In this document: one piece after another, positions 1-8,445 of the stretch
Numbering within the stretch: position 1 is the first letter of the stretch
Layout of the letters: the number at the start of each line of letters is the position of its first letter
Source: Burkholderiaceae bacterium 16
GTDB taxonomy: Bacteria; Pseudomonadota; Gammaproteobacteria; Burkholderiales; Burkholderiaceae
Direction of reading: 5' to 3'
NCBI GenBank assembly: GCA_000955785.1
Contig: JYOD01000057.1
Coordinates: 37,693-101,692 of the forward strand
DNA: 64,000 nt
Notes under the pieces: generated by a model
Seen by the model: the letters and a program-made list of their open reading frames with translations, nothing else
Databases searched by the model: none
What the model was told of the DNA's origin: nothing
Translations under genes and position numbers: made by a program

Positions 1-321
1 GCGCCGGCCAAGCGTGCCCCGGCCGAACGCACCAGCGCGCTGGCACCCATCCCGCCGGCCACGCCTGCGCGACCGGCAAGCACTGGCACCAAGCCGGCCG
101 AGGACGTTTCGCTGCCCCTCGCCGAAGCGGCCCCGGCGGCTGCGGCGAAGCCGACAGGGGACGCGCCGGCTGCGCCGCCGGCCAACGATACCGCCGCCCG
201 CATCGCGCGCATCGAAGCCACAGCCGCACGCCTGGCGCGGGCCAGGACCGAGCGGGCGCCGGCCAGTGTGGCGGCGACCGGCGCCCCGGCCGAGCCGGCC
301 ACTGTCCCTGCCGCAAACTGA
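1..321 (+). CDS. C-terminal tail of a Tad-locus protein, probably CpaC/RcpA secretin (partial)
   Basis: The window opens inside a reading frame (frame 1) that stays open to a TGA at 319-321. The 106 residues seen are almost entirely Ala, Pro and Thr with scattered Arg and Glu, so this is a low-complexity tail. One stretch (AARIARIEATAARLARAR) could be helical. No catalytic or fold-defining motif is visible. In Tad loci the gene before the small lipoprotein and cpaE is usually the outer-membrane secretin CpaC (RcpA), and Burkholderiales secretins often end in such Ala/Pro-rich tails. The identity is inferred from position. The body of the gene lies upstream of the window. Confidence 0.5.
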   Translation, partial: APAKRAPAERTSALAPIPPATPARPASTGTKPAEDVSLPLAEAAPAAAAKPTGDAPAAPPANDTAARIARIEATAARLARARTERAPASVAATGAPAEPATVPAAN

Positions 322-349
322 ACGGTCCGATCTCTAGTGGAGAACAGTC

Positions 350-709
350 ATGAAGACGAATCTGAAGCACTTGCGCCGCCCCGCAATAGCGTGCCTTGGC
401 GCACTGGCTTGCATCATGTTGACGGCCTGCATATCAACCACGCCGGTCTGGGACAAGCACGCTGGTGAAGCTGTGAGCGCCGTCACCCGCGCGCAGATCA
501 TCAATCCGCAGGCGCCTGCCGGCCTGCCGCCCATGCAGGGCGGAGACGGCAAGTCAGCCGTGGCCGCCATGAACAAATACGACCGCTCGCTAATCCTCCT
601 GCCCGCCGGCGGTACCGGTGGCTACGGCGCCGGCGACGTAGGATTCGGCAGCGTCGGAGGACTTGGCGGCATGGGCGGTATCGGCCTCAACGGAGGCGGC
701 ATGCGCTGA
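350..709 (+). CDS. Tad-locus small lipoprotein (possible pilotin/CpaD-like role)
   Basis: A 119-residue protein with a positively charged N-terminus, a hydrophobic stretch (residues 11-26) and a lipobox LTAC with the lipidated Cys at residue 27, so it is probably an outer-membrane lipoprotein. The C-terminal third is very Gly-rich (GGLGGMGGIG). A GGAG ribosome-binding site lies just before the ATG. It sits between the putative secretin tail and cpaE, where other Tad loci carry CpaD/RcpB-type outer-membrane accessory proteins. A role in placing or gating the secretin is inferred from position and lipidation. I do not recognise a named family from the residues alone. Confidence 0.6.
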   Translation: MKTNLKHLRRPAIACLGALACIMLTACISTTPVWDKHAGEAVSAVTRAQIINPQAPAGLPPMQGGDGKSAVAAMNKYDRSLILLPAGGTGGYGAGDVGFGSVGGLGGMGGIGLNGGGMR

Positions 710-918
710 CGTGCCCTGAGCCGCGAAGCAACATTAGCAAGGTGTCGTGCCATCGGCCAATATCGTGCACTGCGCTGGCATGACATGGACGCCGCGCCTT
801 TGGCGCGGTGCCCTTGCCCTTACCACACTGCTCTTTTGCCGCGATACCGCCGCGCCTGCCCGCACTCGCGGGCAGGCGCAAGTTGCACAGATAGACGACT
901 GAATTCGGAGACATTGCC

Positions 919-2124
919 ATGCTCAAGATCCTGATCGCGTCCGAAGACGCAGAACGACTGGCGGAGATCTCGCGTCTGACTGCTGCTTGCGGTCACGTTC
1001 AGCTTTTGCGCCACCAGGAATCGCCGGCCAGCCTGGTCATGCAGGCTAACCGGCTCCGTGGCGCCAATGCCCTGATCATCGACCAGGGGAGCAGCGGGGC
1101 AGCCCAAATGCATGGCATCGAGAGCCTGCGCGAGCAGCACCCCGACCTGCCCTGCATCCTTGTCACGTCCGTGTCGCATCCCGACCTGCTGCTCCGGGCG
1201 CTGCGCACCGGCGTGCGCGATGTGCTGGCCTGGCCGCTGGACAAGGTGCAACTCCACAGCGCACTGTCGCGCCTGGAAGCCAATCACGTGCTGCAGGCGG
1301 AGAATGCCACGCGCATCATTTCCTTCATATCGTGCAAAGGCGGCACGGGCACGAGTTTCGTTGCCAGCAACCTGGGCTACGCCCTGAGCGCCCACGAGGG
1401 AAAGCGCGTCTTGCTGATCGACCTGAACAATCAGTTCAGCGACACCAGCTACCTCGTCAGCGACAAGACGCCGCCGTCCACCTTACCCGAGGTGTGCTCA
1501 CAGATCGAACGGATGGACGACGCCTTCCTCGAAGCCTGTCTCACACGCGTGCACGACGGCTTCGATATCCTTGCCGGCGCCAGCGATCCGATCAAGGCCG
1601 GCGAGATCCGCAAGGAACAGCTCGAGTACATCCTGTCGGTCGCCTCGCCACGCTACGACTTCATCCTCTTCGACATCGGGCAATCGGTCAACCCGCTGTC
1701 GATCGCCGCACTTGACCGCAGCGACCGCATCTGCGTGCTGGTGCAGCCAAGCATCGCCTATGCCCGAACTGGCCGGCGCCTGCTCGACATCCTCCACGCC
1801 CTTCACTACGGCAACGAAAAGATTCGCGTCGTGGTCAATCGCCACGGGCGCCGGGACGAACTGCCGCGCGCCACGCTTGAGAACGTGTTCGGCATGAAGA
1901 TCTTCCACATGTTGCCCGACGACCCCTCGGTAACCGACCTGGCAATCAGCCACGGCGTCCCGGTTACCAAGGAGCATAAGCGCAGCGCGATCGCGCGCGC
2001 CTTGCTCTCGCTGGGGACGGCCCTCATGGCCGCGCCTGGCGACCGCAAGACACAAGCAGCCGACACCTCGCCGCTACGCAGACTGTTCCTGCGGGCAAAG
2101 CCAACGCCCGCCAACATTGCCTGA
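919..2124 (+). CDS. cpaE: Tad pilus assembly ATPase CpaE/TadZ
   Basis: 401 residues in two domains. Residues 1-115 form an atypical receiver-like domain. From residue 133 there is a ParA/MinD-type ATPase with a deviant Walker A (KGGTGTS, about 140-146) and LLIDLNNQFSD as the Walker A' region. TadZ/CpaE proteins mark the polar site and recruit the Tad export machinery at the inner membrane. The order lipoprotein, cpaE, cpaF, tadB, tadC fits the family. The start has a GGAG at 906-909. The gene ends 25 bp before the cpaF ATG. Confident on family; polar-localisation function is from known relatives. Confidence 0.92.
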   Translation: MLKILIASEDAERLAEISRLTAACGHVQLLRHQESPASLVMQANRLRGANALIIDQGSSGAAQMHGIESLREQHPDLPCILVTSVSHPDLLLRALRTGVRDVLAWPLDKVQLHSALSRLEANHVLQAENATRIISFISCKGGTGTSFVASNLGYALSAHEGKRVLLIDLNNQFSDTSYLVSDKTPPSTLPEVCSQIERMDDAFLEACLTRVHDGFDILAGASDPIKAGEIRKEQLEYILSVASPRYDFILFDIGQSVNPLSIAALDRSDRICVLVQPSIAYARTGRRLLDILHALHYGNEKIRVVVNRHGRRDELPRATLENVFGMKIFHMLPDDPSVTDLAISHGVPVTKEHKRSAIARALLSLGTALMAAPGDRKTQAADTSPLRRLFLRAKPTPANIA

Positions 2125-2149
2125 CTTGCCTACCGAATTGGAGTCCATC

Positions 2150-3511
2150 ATGTCGATCCGCGAACAACTGTCACTGCCGGCACACCCGCCCGTCACCATG
2201 AACGGCCACGCGGCATTGCATGCCGTGTCCAGCCAGGCCGCCTATCGGGACGTAAAGAAGAGCGTCCATGAAATGGTGCTGGACAGGGTTGAACTGGAAC
2301 GGCTCACCAGGTATCCCCAGGAGCAGGTTCGACGCGAGATCGGCACACTGGTCAACTGCATTGTCGACGAGGAACGCATCCTGCTGAACGATAACGAACG
2401 CCGCCAGCTGATCGGCGACATCTTCGATGAGATGTTTGGCTTCGGCCCGCTAGAGCCCTTGCTGAACGACCCGACGGTATCGGACATCCTGGTGAACACC
2501 GCCAGGCAGACCTATGTCGAGCGCCGCGGCAAGCTCGAGCTGACCGACATCGCCTTCTACGATGACGTCCACCTGATGAAGGTGATCGAAAAGATCGTCT
2601 CCCGCGTCGGCCGGCGTATCGACGAACTGAGTCCGATGGTGGACGCCCGGCTGCCCGACGGCTCGCGCGTCAACGCCATCATTCCGCCTTCCGCAATCGA
2701 CGGCCCGCTGCTGTCGATCCGGCGATTCGCGGTCACGCCGCTACAGGTGTCCGACCTGGTCGCACTCAAGAGCCTGACCGGCCCGATGGCGCAACTGCTG
2801 CAGGCGCTGGCGCATGCGAAAGTCAATGTCCTGGTGTCAGGCGGCACCGGCAGCGGCAAGACCACTTTGCTGAATGTCCTGTCGGGCTTCATTCCAGAGA
2901 CCGAGCGTGTCGTCACCATCGAGGACGCTGCCGAACTCCAGCTGCGCCAGCCACATGTGCTGCGCCTGGAGACACGTCCGCCGAACATCGAGGGAAAAGG
3001 GGAAATCACGCAGCGCGCGCTGGTGCGCAATGCGCTGCGGATGCGGCCGGATCGCATCATCCTGGGCGAAGTGCGCGGCGGCGAGGCACTTGACATGCTC
3101 AATGCGATGAATACCGGCCATGAAGGGTCGCTGACGACCATCCACGCCAATACGCCGCGCGACGCACTGACCCGCCTGGAGAACATGGTCAGCATGGCTG
3201 GCCTCAACCTGCCCCCGAAAGCGATACGGCAACAGATCTCGTCGGCGATCACCGTCATCGTCCAGGCAGCGCGCATGACCGATGGCCGCAGGAAGATCAT
3301 CAGTATCCAGGAAATCACCGGCATGGAAGGGGAGATCATCAATATGCAGGAAATCTTCACCTTCCAGCGCACCGGCGTCGCGCAGGACGGCACCGTCAGC
3401 GGCCATTTCCGCGCGACCGGCGTGTACCCGAAGTTCGCCGAGCGCTTGCGCGTGTTCGGAGTCGGGCTGCCGGACGAAACGTTTGATCCGGCCAGGCGTT
3501 TCGAAGCCTGA
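2150..3511 (+). CDS. cpaF: Tad pilus secretion ATPase CpaF/TadA
   Basis: 453 residues. A type II/IV secretion ATPase with Walker A GGTGSGKTT at about residue 231, an Asp-box/Walker B region around ILGEVRGGEALDML, and the His-box GHEGSLTTIHANTPRDAL. It powers extrusion and possibly retraction of the Flp pilus from the inner membrane and works with TadB and TadC. I chose the ATG at 2150 because GGAG lies at 2140-2143. An in-frame TTG at 2117 would overlap cpaE and has no ribosome-binding site. Confidence 0.95.
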   Translation: MSIREQLSLPAHPPVTMNGHAALHAVSSQAAYRDVKKSVHEMVLDRVELERLTRYPQEQVRREIGTLVNCIVDEERILLNDNERRQLIGDIFDEMFGFGPLEPLLNDPTVSDILVNTARQTYVERRGKLELTDIAFYDDVHLMKVIEKIVSRVGRRIDELSPMVDARLPDGSRVNAIIPPSAIDGPLLSIRRFAVTPLQVSDLVALKSLTGPMAQLLQALAHAKVNVLVSGGTGSGKTTLLNVLSGFIPETERVVTIEDAAELQLRQPHVLRLETRPPNIEGKGEITQRALVRNALRMRPDRIILGEVRGGEALDMLNAMNTGHEGSLTTIHANTPRDALTRLENMVSMAGLNLPPKAIRQQISSAITVIVQAARMTDGRRKIISIQEITGMEGEIINMQEIFTFQRTGVAQDGTVSGHFRATGVYPKFAERLRVFGVGLPDETFDPARRFEA

Positions 3512-3665
3512 ACATGCGTGAGCACATTGGTGAGCATGCAAGGGTCCTGGCTTGCCTTGCAAGACTGGCCGGTGGCGCGGCAGCACTGCGCCGCCACGCC
3601 AGGACTCCCATGGCGCCACCACGCCATGCCCGGCTGCAATATTGCCATTTCGGGGAGCGGAAAAA

Positions 3666-4643
3666 ATGAACTACGTCTTCTATGCTTTCGCCATCTTGGT
3701 TTTCGCTGCGGTCGTCCTCAGCATCGAAGGCATCTATCTGTGGTGGAACAACTACCACGGGCCCGCCGCCAAGCGGATCGAGGCGCGGATACGCTCACTG
3801 TCTGCGGGCGGGCAGCTGCGGCCGGAACAGCTCTCGATCCTCAAGGAGCGCATGCTCAGCAATTCCCCGCTGTTCCAGCGCTGGCTGATGAAACTGCCAC
3901 GCATTGGCGCGCTGGACCGCTGGCTCGAGCAATCCGGTACAACCTGGTCGGTTGGACAATTGTTCGGGTACTGCGGCTTTGCCGCCCTATGCACGCTCTC
4001 CCTGGGCCCGTTTGTCCCGCTGCCGTTCACGTTGGTGATGTTGATCGCATTGCTCGCCGCGCTGCTGCCACTCTGGCGGGTGGCATCGCTGCGCAGCACG
4101 CGCTTGAAGCGACTGGAGTCGCAGTTGCCGGATGCGGTCGACATGCTAAGCCGCGCGCTGCGAGCCGGACACTCCTTCTCCGGTGCGATCGGCACGGTGG
4201 GACATGAGCTGAAAGAGCCGATGGGGCCGGAATTCCGCACGACGTTCGACGAAATCAACTACGGCGTCGGCCTTGATGAAGCATTGACCAATCTGGCCAT
4301 GCGCGTTCCCATCGGCGACCTTCGTTACTTTGTGATCGCGGTGCTGATCCAGCGCGAGAGCGGCGGCAACCTTGCGGAAATCCTCGACACCATCAGCTCG
4401 CTGGTGCGCGAGCGTCTCAAGCTGTTCGACAAGATCCGAGTGTTGTCGGCTGAGGGCCGCCTTTCGGCATGGATCCTGGGACTGCTGCCATTCGGCACCG
4501 CCGCCCTGATCCTTGTCGTGAATCCGGGCTTTATGGAGGTGCTTTGGACAGACCCGATCGGCCTGAAGATGATCGGTACGGCGCTTACTTCGATGGTCCT
4601 CGGCGTGATCTGGATGCGCAAGATCATCCGGATCCGGGTCTGA
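3666..4643 (+). CDS. tadB: Tad pilus inner-membrane protein TadB
   Basis: 325 residues with the T2SSF (GspF-like) layout: an N-terminal membrane segment (3-24), two central hydrophobic segments (about 96-140), a cytoplasmic T2SSF domain with the motif LPDAVDMLSRALRAGHSF, and two C-terminal membrane segments. TadB pairs with TadC to form the platform driven by CpaF. An in-frame upstream start at 3552 would add 38 residues of unconvincing sequence. The ATG at 3666 follows GGGGAGCGG and gives the usual TadB N-terminus. The 154-bp gap after cpaF shows no other gene. Confidence 0.92.
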   Translation: MNYVFYAFAILVFAAVVLSIEGIYLWWNNYHGPAAKRIEARIRSLSAGGQLRPEQLSILKERMLSNSPLFQRWLMKLPRIGALDRWLEQSGTTWSVGQLFGYCGFAALCTLSLGPFVPLPFTLVMLIALLAALLPLWRVASLRSTRLKRLESQLPDAVDMLSRALRAGHSFSGAIGTVGHELKEPMGPEFRTTFDEINYGVGLDEALTNLAMRVPIGDLRYFVIAVLIQRESGGNLAEILDTISSLVRERLKLFDKIRVLSAEGRLSAWILGLLPFGTAALILVVNPGFMEVLWTDPIGLKMIGTALTSMVLGVIWMRKIIRIRV

Positions 4644-4695
4644 GGGCGAACCGCGCAACACACAAGAGCGGCAATTCTTACTGGGGGAAATGATC

Positions 4696-5655
4696 ATGCA
4701 AGGCATCAATCACGGGGAGCTCCTGCTGCTGGCCCTTATCTTCGTGGCGGCATTCGGCGCGGCGCTGGGCCTGCTATTGCTGTTTTCGCCTAGCCGGGCG
4801 CATGGCCGTGTCGGCCAGATCGCCGGCGCGGCAGGCACGGCGCCAGGCGCCGGGGAGCCTAACGCCTGGGTGGAGAAGCTGGAGCAATGGGCAAAGCCGG
4901 TCTCGCGCCTCTCTCTGCCGAAGGAAGGCTGGGAAAATTCGCAACTGCGCGTGCGCTTCATGAATGCGGGCTGGCGTGCTGCCTCCGCTGGCACGGTGTA
5001 CTTCGCCGCCAAGACCGTGCTGGCGATCGTCCTGCCCCTGCTGGCGCTGAGCCTGCTTGGCAGCACCCAGTTGATCAAGGGACAATATGAGATGGTGGCA
5101 ACGCTGGCGGTTGTGTGCGCAATCGGCTATTACCTGCCCAACGCGTTCCTGGCGCGAAAGGCCGAAATTCGCAAGCGGACAGTGTTCGAGGAGTTTCCCG
5201 ACGCGATCGATCTTCTGACGGTCTGCGTCGAAGCCGGGCTCGGCCTCGATGCAGCGCTGATGCGCGTGGCTGACGAACTCCAGCTGCGCTGCCCGGTGAT
5301 GGCAGACGAGCTCCAGCTCATGTTGCTCGAACTGCGGTCCGGCTTTGCCAAAGACAAGGCCCTGGCCAATCTCGCACTGCGGACCGGCGTCGAAGATGTC
5401 GACAAATTTGCGTCCATGTTGATCCAGGCGGACCGCTATGGCACCAGCCTCGGCGAATCGCTGCGGGTACTGTCGGATACGTTACGCACCAAGCGCCGCA
5501 TGCGCGCAGAGGAACAGGCGGCGAAGATCGCGCTGAAGCTCCTGTTTCCGCTGATCTTCCTGATCTTTCCGACGCTGTTGCTGGTTCTGCTTGGACCAGC
5601 ATTCATCCAGATCTACCGCGTGCTGCTGCCAACCATGGCGGGCCAGGGAGGCTGA
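4696..5655 (+). CDS. tadC: Tad pilus inner-membrane protein TadC
   Basis: 319 residues and a second T2SSF-domain protein. It has an N-terminal membrane segment (about 5-28), a hydrophobic pair around 105-150, the signature FPDAIDLLTVCVEAGLGLDAAL, and a hydrophobic C-terminus. It is the expected partner of TadB. The start is either ATG 4690 or ATG 4696. The GGGGGA at 4683-4688 is too close to the first and well placed for the second, so I use 4696. A terminator follows about 40 bp after the stop. The tadD (TPR) gene that usually comes next is absent here. Confidence 0.92.
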   Translation: MQGINHGELLLLALIFVAAFGAALGLLLLFSPSRAHGRVGQIAGAAGTAPGAGEPNAWVEKLEQWAKPVSRLSLPKEGWENSQLRVRFMNAGWRAASAGTVYFAAKTVLAIVLPLLALSLLGSTQLIKGQYEMVATLAVVCAIGYYLPNAFLARKAEIRKRTVFEEFPDAIDLLTVCVEAGLGLDAALMRVADELQLRCPVMADELQLMLLELRSGFAKDKALANLALRTGVEDVDKFASMLIQADRYGTSLGESLRVLSDTLRTKRRMRAEEQAAKIALKLLFPLIFLIFPTLLLVLLGPAFIQIYRVLLPTMAGQGG

Positions 5656-5693
5656 GGTGCGCAGCGCGATGCCACCCGTGGGATAACCAGACC

Positions 5694-5758
5694 CCCGGGA
5701 TGTCGCCCGGCTCCGGCCGGAGCACAGCCCGTTACCCGGCCGCGTCCCGGGTTTTTTT
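5694..5758 (+). terminator. Rho-independent terminator after tadC
   Basis: An outer stem CCCGGGA (5694-5700) pairs with TCCCGGG (5745-5751) and is followed by seven T residues. An inner perfect dyad CTCCGG/CCGGAG sits in the loop at 5711-5722. It closes the cpaE-tadC transcription unit. The 188 bp from here to the next gene show nothing else that I can name. Confidence 0.7.
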
Positions 5759-5946
5759 CGTGCATGCCAGGATCGCGGCGGAAGGAGGCGCGATGGTGTG
5801 AGGTTGCAGTCGAGGTCTCGATTGGTGGCACAGCTTCATGCGCGAGGCGGAAGGCAAGAAATAAAATCCCGCGCACTGCCAGGCGGCATGATCCGAAGCT
5901 GCGTCGCCGATGTTGCTACAGACAAATTGCATGGGGGAGTCAAGCA

Positions 5947-6366
5947 ATGGGCACGAAAGCCACAAGTAGCAAAATAGAAGCTGCGATTACCCGTATCCTA
6001 GAGGGCAAGCCGGTGCGCATCCCGGCAGATCGGGAACTCAGCATTGCCGCGGTTGCGGAAGAAGCGGCACTATCCAATTCCACCATTCACAATCGTTACC
6101 CGGAACTTGCGGAGCGGATCCGCGCACTGGTCAAATGCGGTCTGGAAGGCCAGAGAAAGGAGCAAGAACAGCTTGCCTATCTACAACGGCGCCTGACACA
6201 GGCACAGCAGGTGCTAAGACGACGCGACGATGAGATCCGCCGCCTCAAGACCGTGAGGCTCGTCCTGGCCCGGGAACTCGATGCGTTGCGTGAAGAGCTG
6301 GCGCATGCGTCCCGCAAGGACAGCGATCCGGCACCGGTCGCGCAGGCTGGCGAGCACAGCGGCTGA
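5947..6366 (+). CDS. Small HTH plus coiled-coil protein (DUF6262/TnpC-like)
   Basis: 139 residues. Residues 1-60 contain a predicted helix-turn-helix with the core LSIAAVAEEAALSNSTIHNRYPEL, which resembles the N-terminal HTH of DUF6262 proteins that accompany Tn554-type recombinases. Residues 68-120 are a charged heptad-like coiled coil (LQRRLTQAQQVLRRRDDEIR). A strong GGGGGAG precedes the ATG at 5947. No recombinase or transposase gene lies nearby, so it looks like an isolated accessory protein or a stand-alone regulator. The gene cuts the Tad locus in two. Family assignment is tentative. Confidence 0.6.
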   Translation: MGTKATSSKIEAAITRILEGKPVRIPADRELSIAAVAEEAALSNSTIHNRYPELAERIRALVKCGLEGQRKEQEQLAYLQRRLTQAQQVLRRRDDEIRRLKTVRLVLARELDALREELAHASRKDSDPAPVAQAGEHSG

Positions 6367-6621
6367 CGGCACTGGCAAAGCGCCACGGCTGCAAACCTGG
6401 CATCTTGGCAAGGTGCCCCCGGCTCTGGCCTGCGGCATCAGCGGGCACGGCCAGTGCCTGCCTTGCCGCCCGGCCCTCCCGGTTGCGACTGGGCAGCCGT
6501 GTTGCCTGAGTGCGCTCAGGCAGCGCCGCCTGGCGCCCTGGCTCTTGACCGGACGCTGGCTTTTCTGAAGAATCGCTAGGCATCTGCTCGCGGCAACCAT
6601 GTCCGGCGGCCTGGAGTTCCC

Positions 6622-7410
6622 ATGAGAATCCGTATCCTCAGCGATCTGCATCTCGAACATGACCTGCCCGACGTCATTCCGGCCTGCCCGGCCGATCTGG
6701 TGGTGCTGGCGGGCGACATCGCCAATGGCCGCGCCGGCATAGACTGGGCTGCGCGCACGTTCAGCGATCCGGTGGTTTATGTGCCCGGCAATCACGAATA
6801 CTACGAAAGCGCCTTCGAGCAGGTCGATACGGAGATGGCCCAGGCCGCAAGCGAAGCGCCGCATGTTCGCTTGCTGAACGGCGCCACCGCAGATTTTGGC
6901 AGCCCCGGGGGCGAACGCGTACGCGTGATCGGCATCACCTGGTGGACCGATTACACGCTGTTTGGCATCGACCGACGCGACGATTCGATGCTTGCCTGCG
7001 CCGGCGCCATGCTGGATCATCGTCTGATCGAGATCACCGGTACTGACGGCCGGCGGCGCCACTTCACCCCGGCCGACGCCCTGGAGCGTCATCAGGCTGC
7101 CAGTGCCTGGCTGGGCGCGCGGCTGGCCGAGCCCTTTGCGGGAAAGACAGTGGTCGTCACCCACCACGCTCCCGATCTCGGCAGCCTGGACCCCCGCTTC
7201 TCACATGACCTGGTTTCAGGCGGCTTCATTTCGCGACGCCCGGACCTGGTGGCGCAAGCCGATCTGTGGATCCACGGCCATACCCATACCGGCTTCGATT
7301 ACTGCCTGGACAACGCGCGCGTGGTTTGTAACCCTCGCGGCTACGTGCGGCGCAAGACCTGCGCCCCTGAGAATCCTGCATTCGACTGGTGCTTCACCGT
7401 CGAGATCTGA
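6622..7410 (+). CDS. Calcineurin-like metallophosphoesterase
   Basis: 262 residues with the full metal-binding set of the calcineurin-like superfamily: SDLHLEHD near the N-terminus, LAGDIANG, PGNHEYYES, VVVTHHAPD and HGHTHTGFD. No signal peptide, so it is cytoplasmic. Substrate unknown; relatives include nucleotide and phosphoprotein phosphatases. GGAG at 6610-6613 supports the ATG at 6622. It stands alone between the two halves of the Tad locus, 255 bp after the HTH gene, and is convergent with the TadE gene. Family certain, function open. Confidence 0.85.
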   Translation: MRIRILSDLHLEHDLPDVIPACPADLVVLAGDIANGRAGIDWAARTFSDPVVYVPGNHEYYESAFEQVDTEMAQAASEAPHVRLLNGATADFGSPGGERVRVIGITWWTDYTLFGIDRRDDSMLACAGAMLDHRLIEITGTDGRRRHFTPADALERHQAASAWLGARLAEPFAGKTVVVTHHAPDLGSLDPRFSHDLVSGGFISRRPDLVAQADLWIHGHTHTGFDYCLDNARVVCNPRGYVRRKTCAPENPAFDWCFTVEI

Positions 7411-7502
7411 GCCCCTCGACCTGTCACAATCTGCCCAGCGTGCCGCAAGCAGTCCGCGAGCGAGGACGCTGTGCCGCCGATCAGCACTCCCAAGGCAACG
7501 GA

Positions 7503-7952
7503 CTAGGCACCGCAAACGCTGCTGCTTCCCGCGTCCTGCCCCATGATTTCCCGCGGAAGGTAGGTCGAGAAGCCAGGCACCGCCAGGTTCGTGAAGCCAA
7601 TCCAGGCTACCGGTGATATTGGTGAAATCGTCAGGCCGTTAACGCTGACTGCCACACCGGTACAGTTGCTGCTGTCACAGGTTGTACTGACGGTCCCGCC
7701 AGGTCCATACCAGTTCACCGACACGTTCGAGGCAGTAAGGCCCGGCATGATCGCCTGCATCTTGCTCAGCACCGACGACGAGCCAGCATTGCAGACCACT
7801 GCCTGCCTGGCGCCCCAGCGTGTTGCCTCGGCAACGGCGTTCCAGTTGTAGAGCACGCGTCCGAATTCCAGTATCCCCAATATCACGGTGAAGAAGAGTG
7901 CCGCGCAAATGGCAAATTCCACCGCTGTCGTGCCGCTTTGTCGCCTATTCAT
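7503..7952 (-). CDS. TadE-like minor pseudopilin
   Basis: 149 residues beginning MNRRQSGTTAVEFAICAALF: a short charged leader, then the TadE signature Gly-(x)-Ala-Val-Glu-Phe and a single membrane segment. After this comes a secreted domain with Cys residues. TadE/TadF proteins are pseudopilins processed by the TadV/CpaA prepilin peptidase and needed for Flp pilus formation. It overlaps the preceding TadE-like gene by 8 bp, so the two are translationally coupled. The peptidase and the Flp pilin are not in the window. Confidence 0.85.
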   Translation of the reverse strand: MNRRQSGTTAVEFAICAALFFTVILGILEFGRVLYNWNAVAEATRWGARQAVVCNAGSSSVLSKMQAIMPGLTASNVSVNWYGPGGTVSTTCDSSNCTGVAVSVNGLTISPISPVAWIGFTNLAVPGFSTYLPREIMGQDAGSSSVCGA

Positions 7953-8436
7953 AGGACTGCCTCATAGTCACGGAGATATTCCCGAAGGAGATCGAGGCAA
8001 TGGATGACTTGCCACCGGTATAGAAGCGGGTAAAGCCCAGCAGATCCAGGATGGGCGAGAACGTATAGCCAGTGATCGAGACTGTCACCGTGTTGATCGC
8101 CGGATTGCTGCCCTGGAATTTATTGGAGGTACACGCCGACATGGAAGCGTCGCAGATGGAAACCATGCTGGGTGTCAGGCCAGACACCAGGGGCGTTGGT
8201 GATCCGCTGATCGTAGGCTTGCCGTACACGGCGAGGTTCGTCGCCGTGGTCCGTGCCGACGCGTTACCCGCGGCTTGCGTACTCAGATAGCGCGCCGCAT
8301 CGCGCGTGCTCTTGGCCAGGGTGTTGTAAGTGTAGATTGCGCGGCCGAACTCGGTGATCGCAAACGTGATCGCCAGCAGCAACGAGAGCGTGATGGCGAG
8401 TTCGACCAGCGCCACGCCTTTTTGTCGGGTCTTCAT
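7945..8436 (-). CDS. TadE/TadF-like minor pseudopilin
   Basis: 163 residues beginning MKTRQKGVALVELAITLSLL. It has the TadE-type leader, Gly-Val-Ala-Leu-Val-Glu at the processing site and one membrane helix, followed by a predicted extracellular domain with a pair of Cys residues around SICDASMSACTS. GGAG lies upstream of the ATG. It is the middle gene of a three-gene - strand unit (TadG-like, TadE-like, TadE-like) and overlaps its downstream neighbour by 8 bp. Role in pilus assembly is inferred from the family. Confidence 0.85.
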   Translation of the reverse strand: MKTRQKGVALVELAITLSLLLAITFAITEFGRAIYTYNTLAKSTRDAARYLSTQAAGNASARTTATNLAVYGKPTISGSPTPLVSGLTPSMVSICDASMSACTSNKFQGSNPAINTVTVSITGYTFSPILDLLGFTRFYTGGKSSIASISFGNISVTMRQSYE

Positions 8437-8445
8437 TATCCGCTC

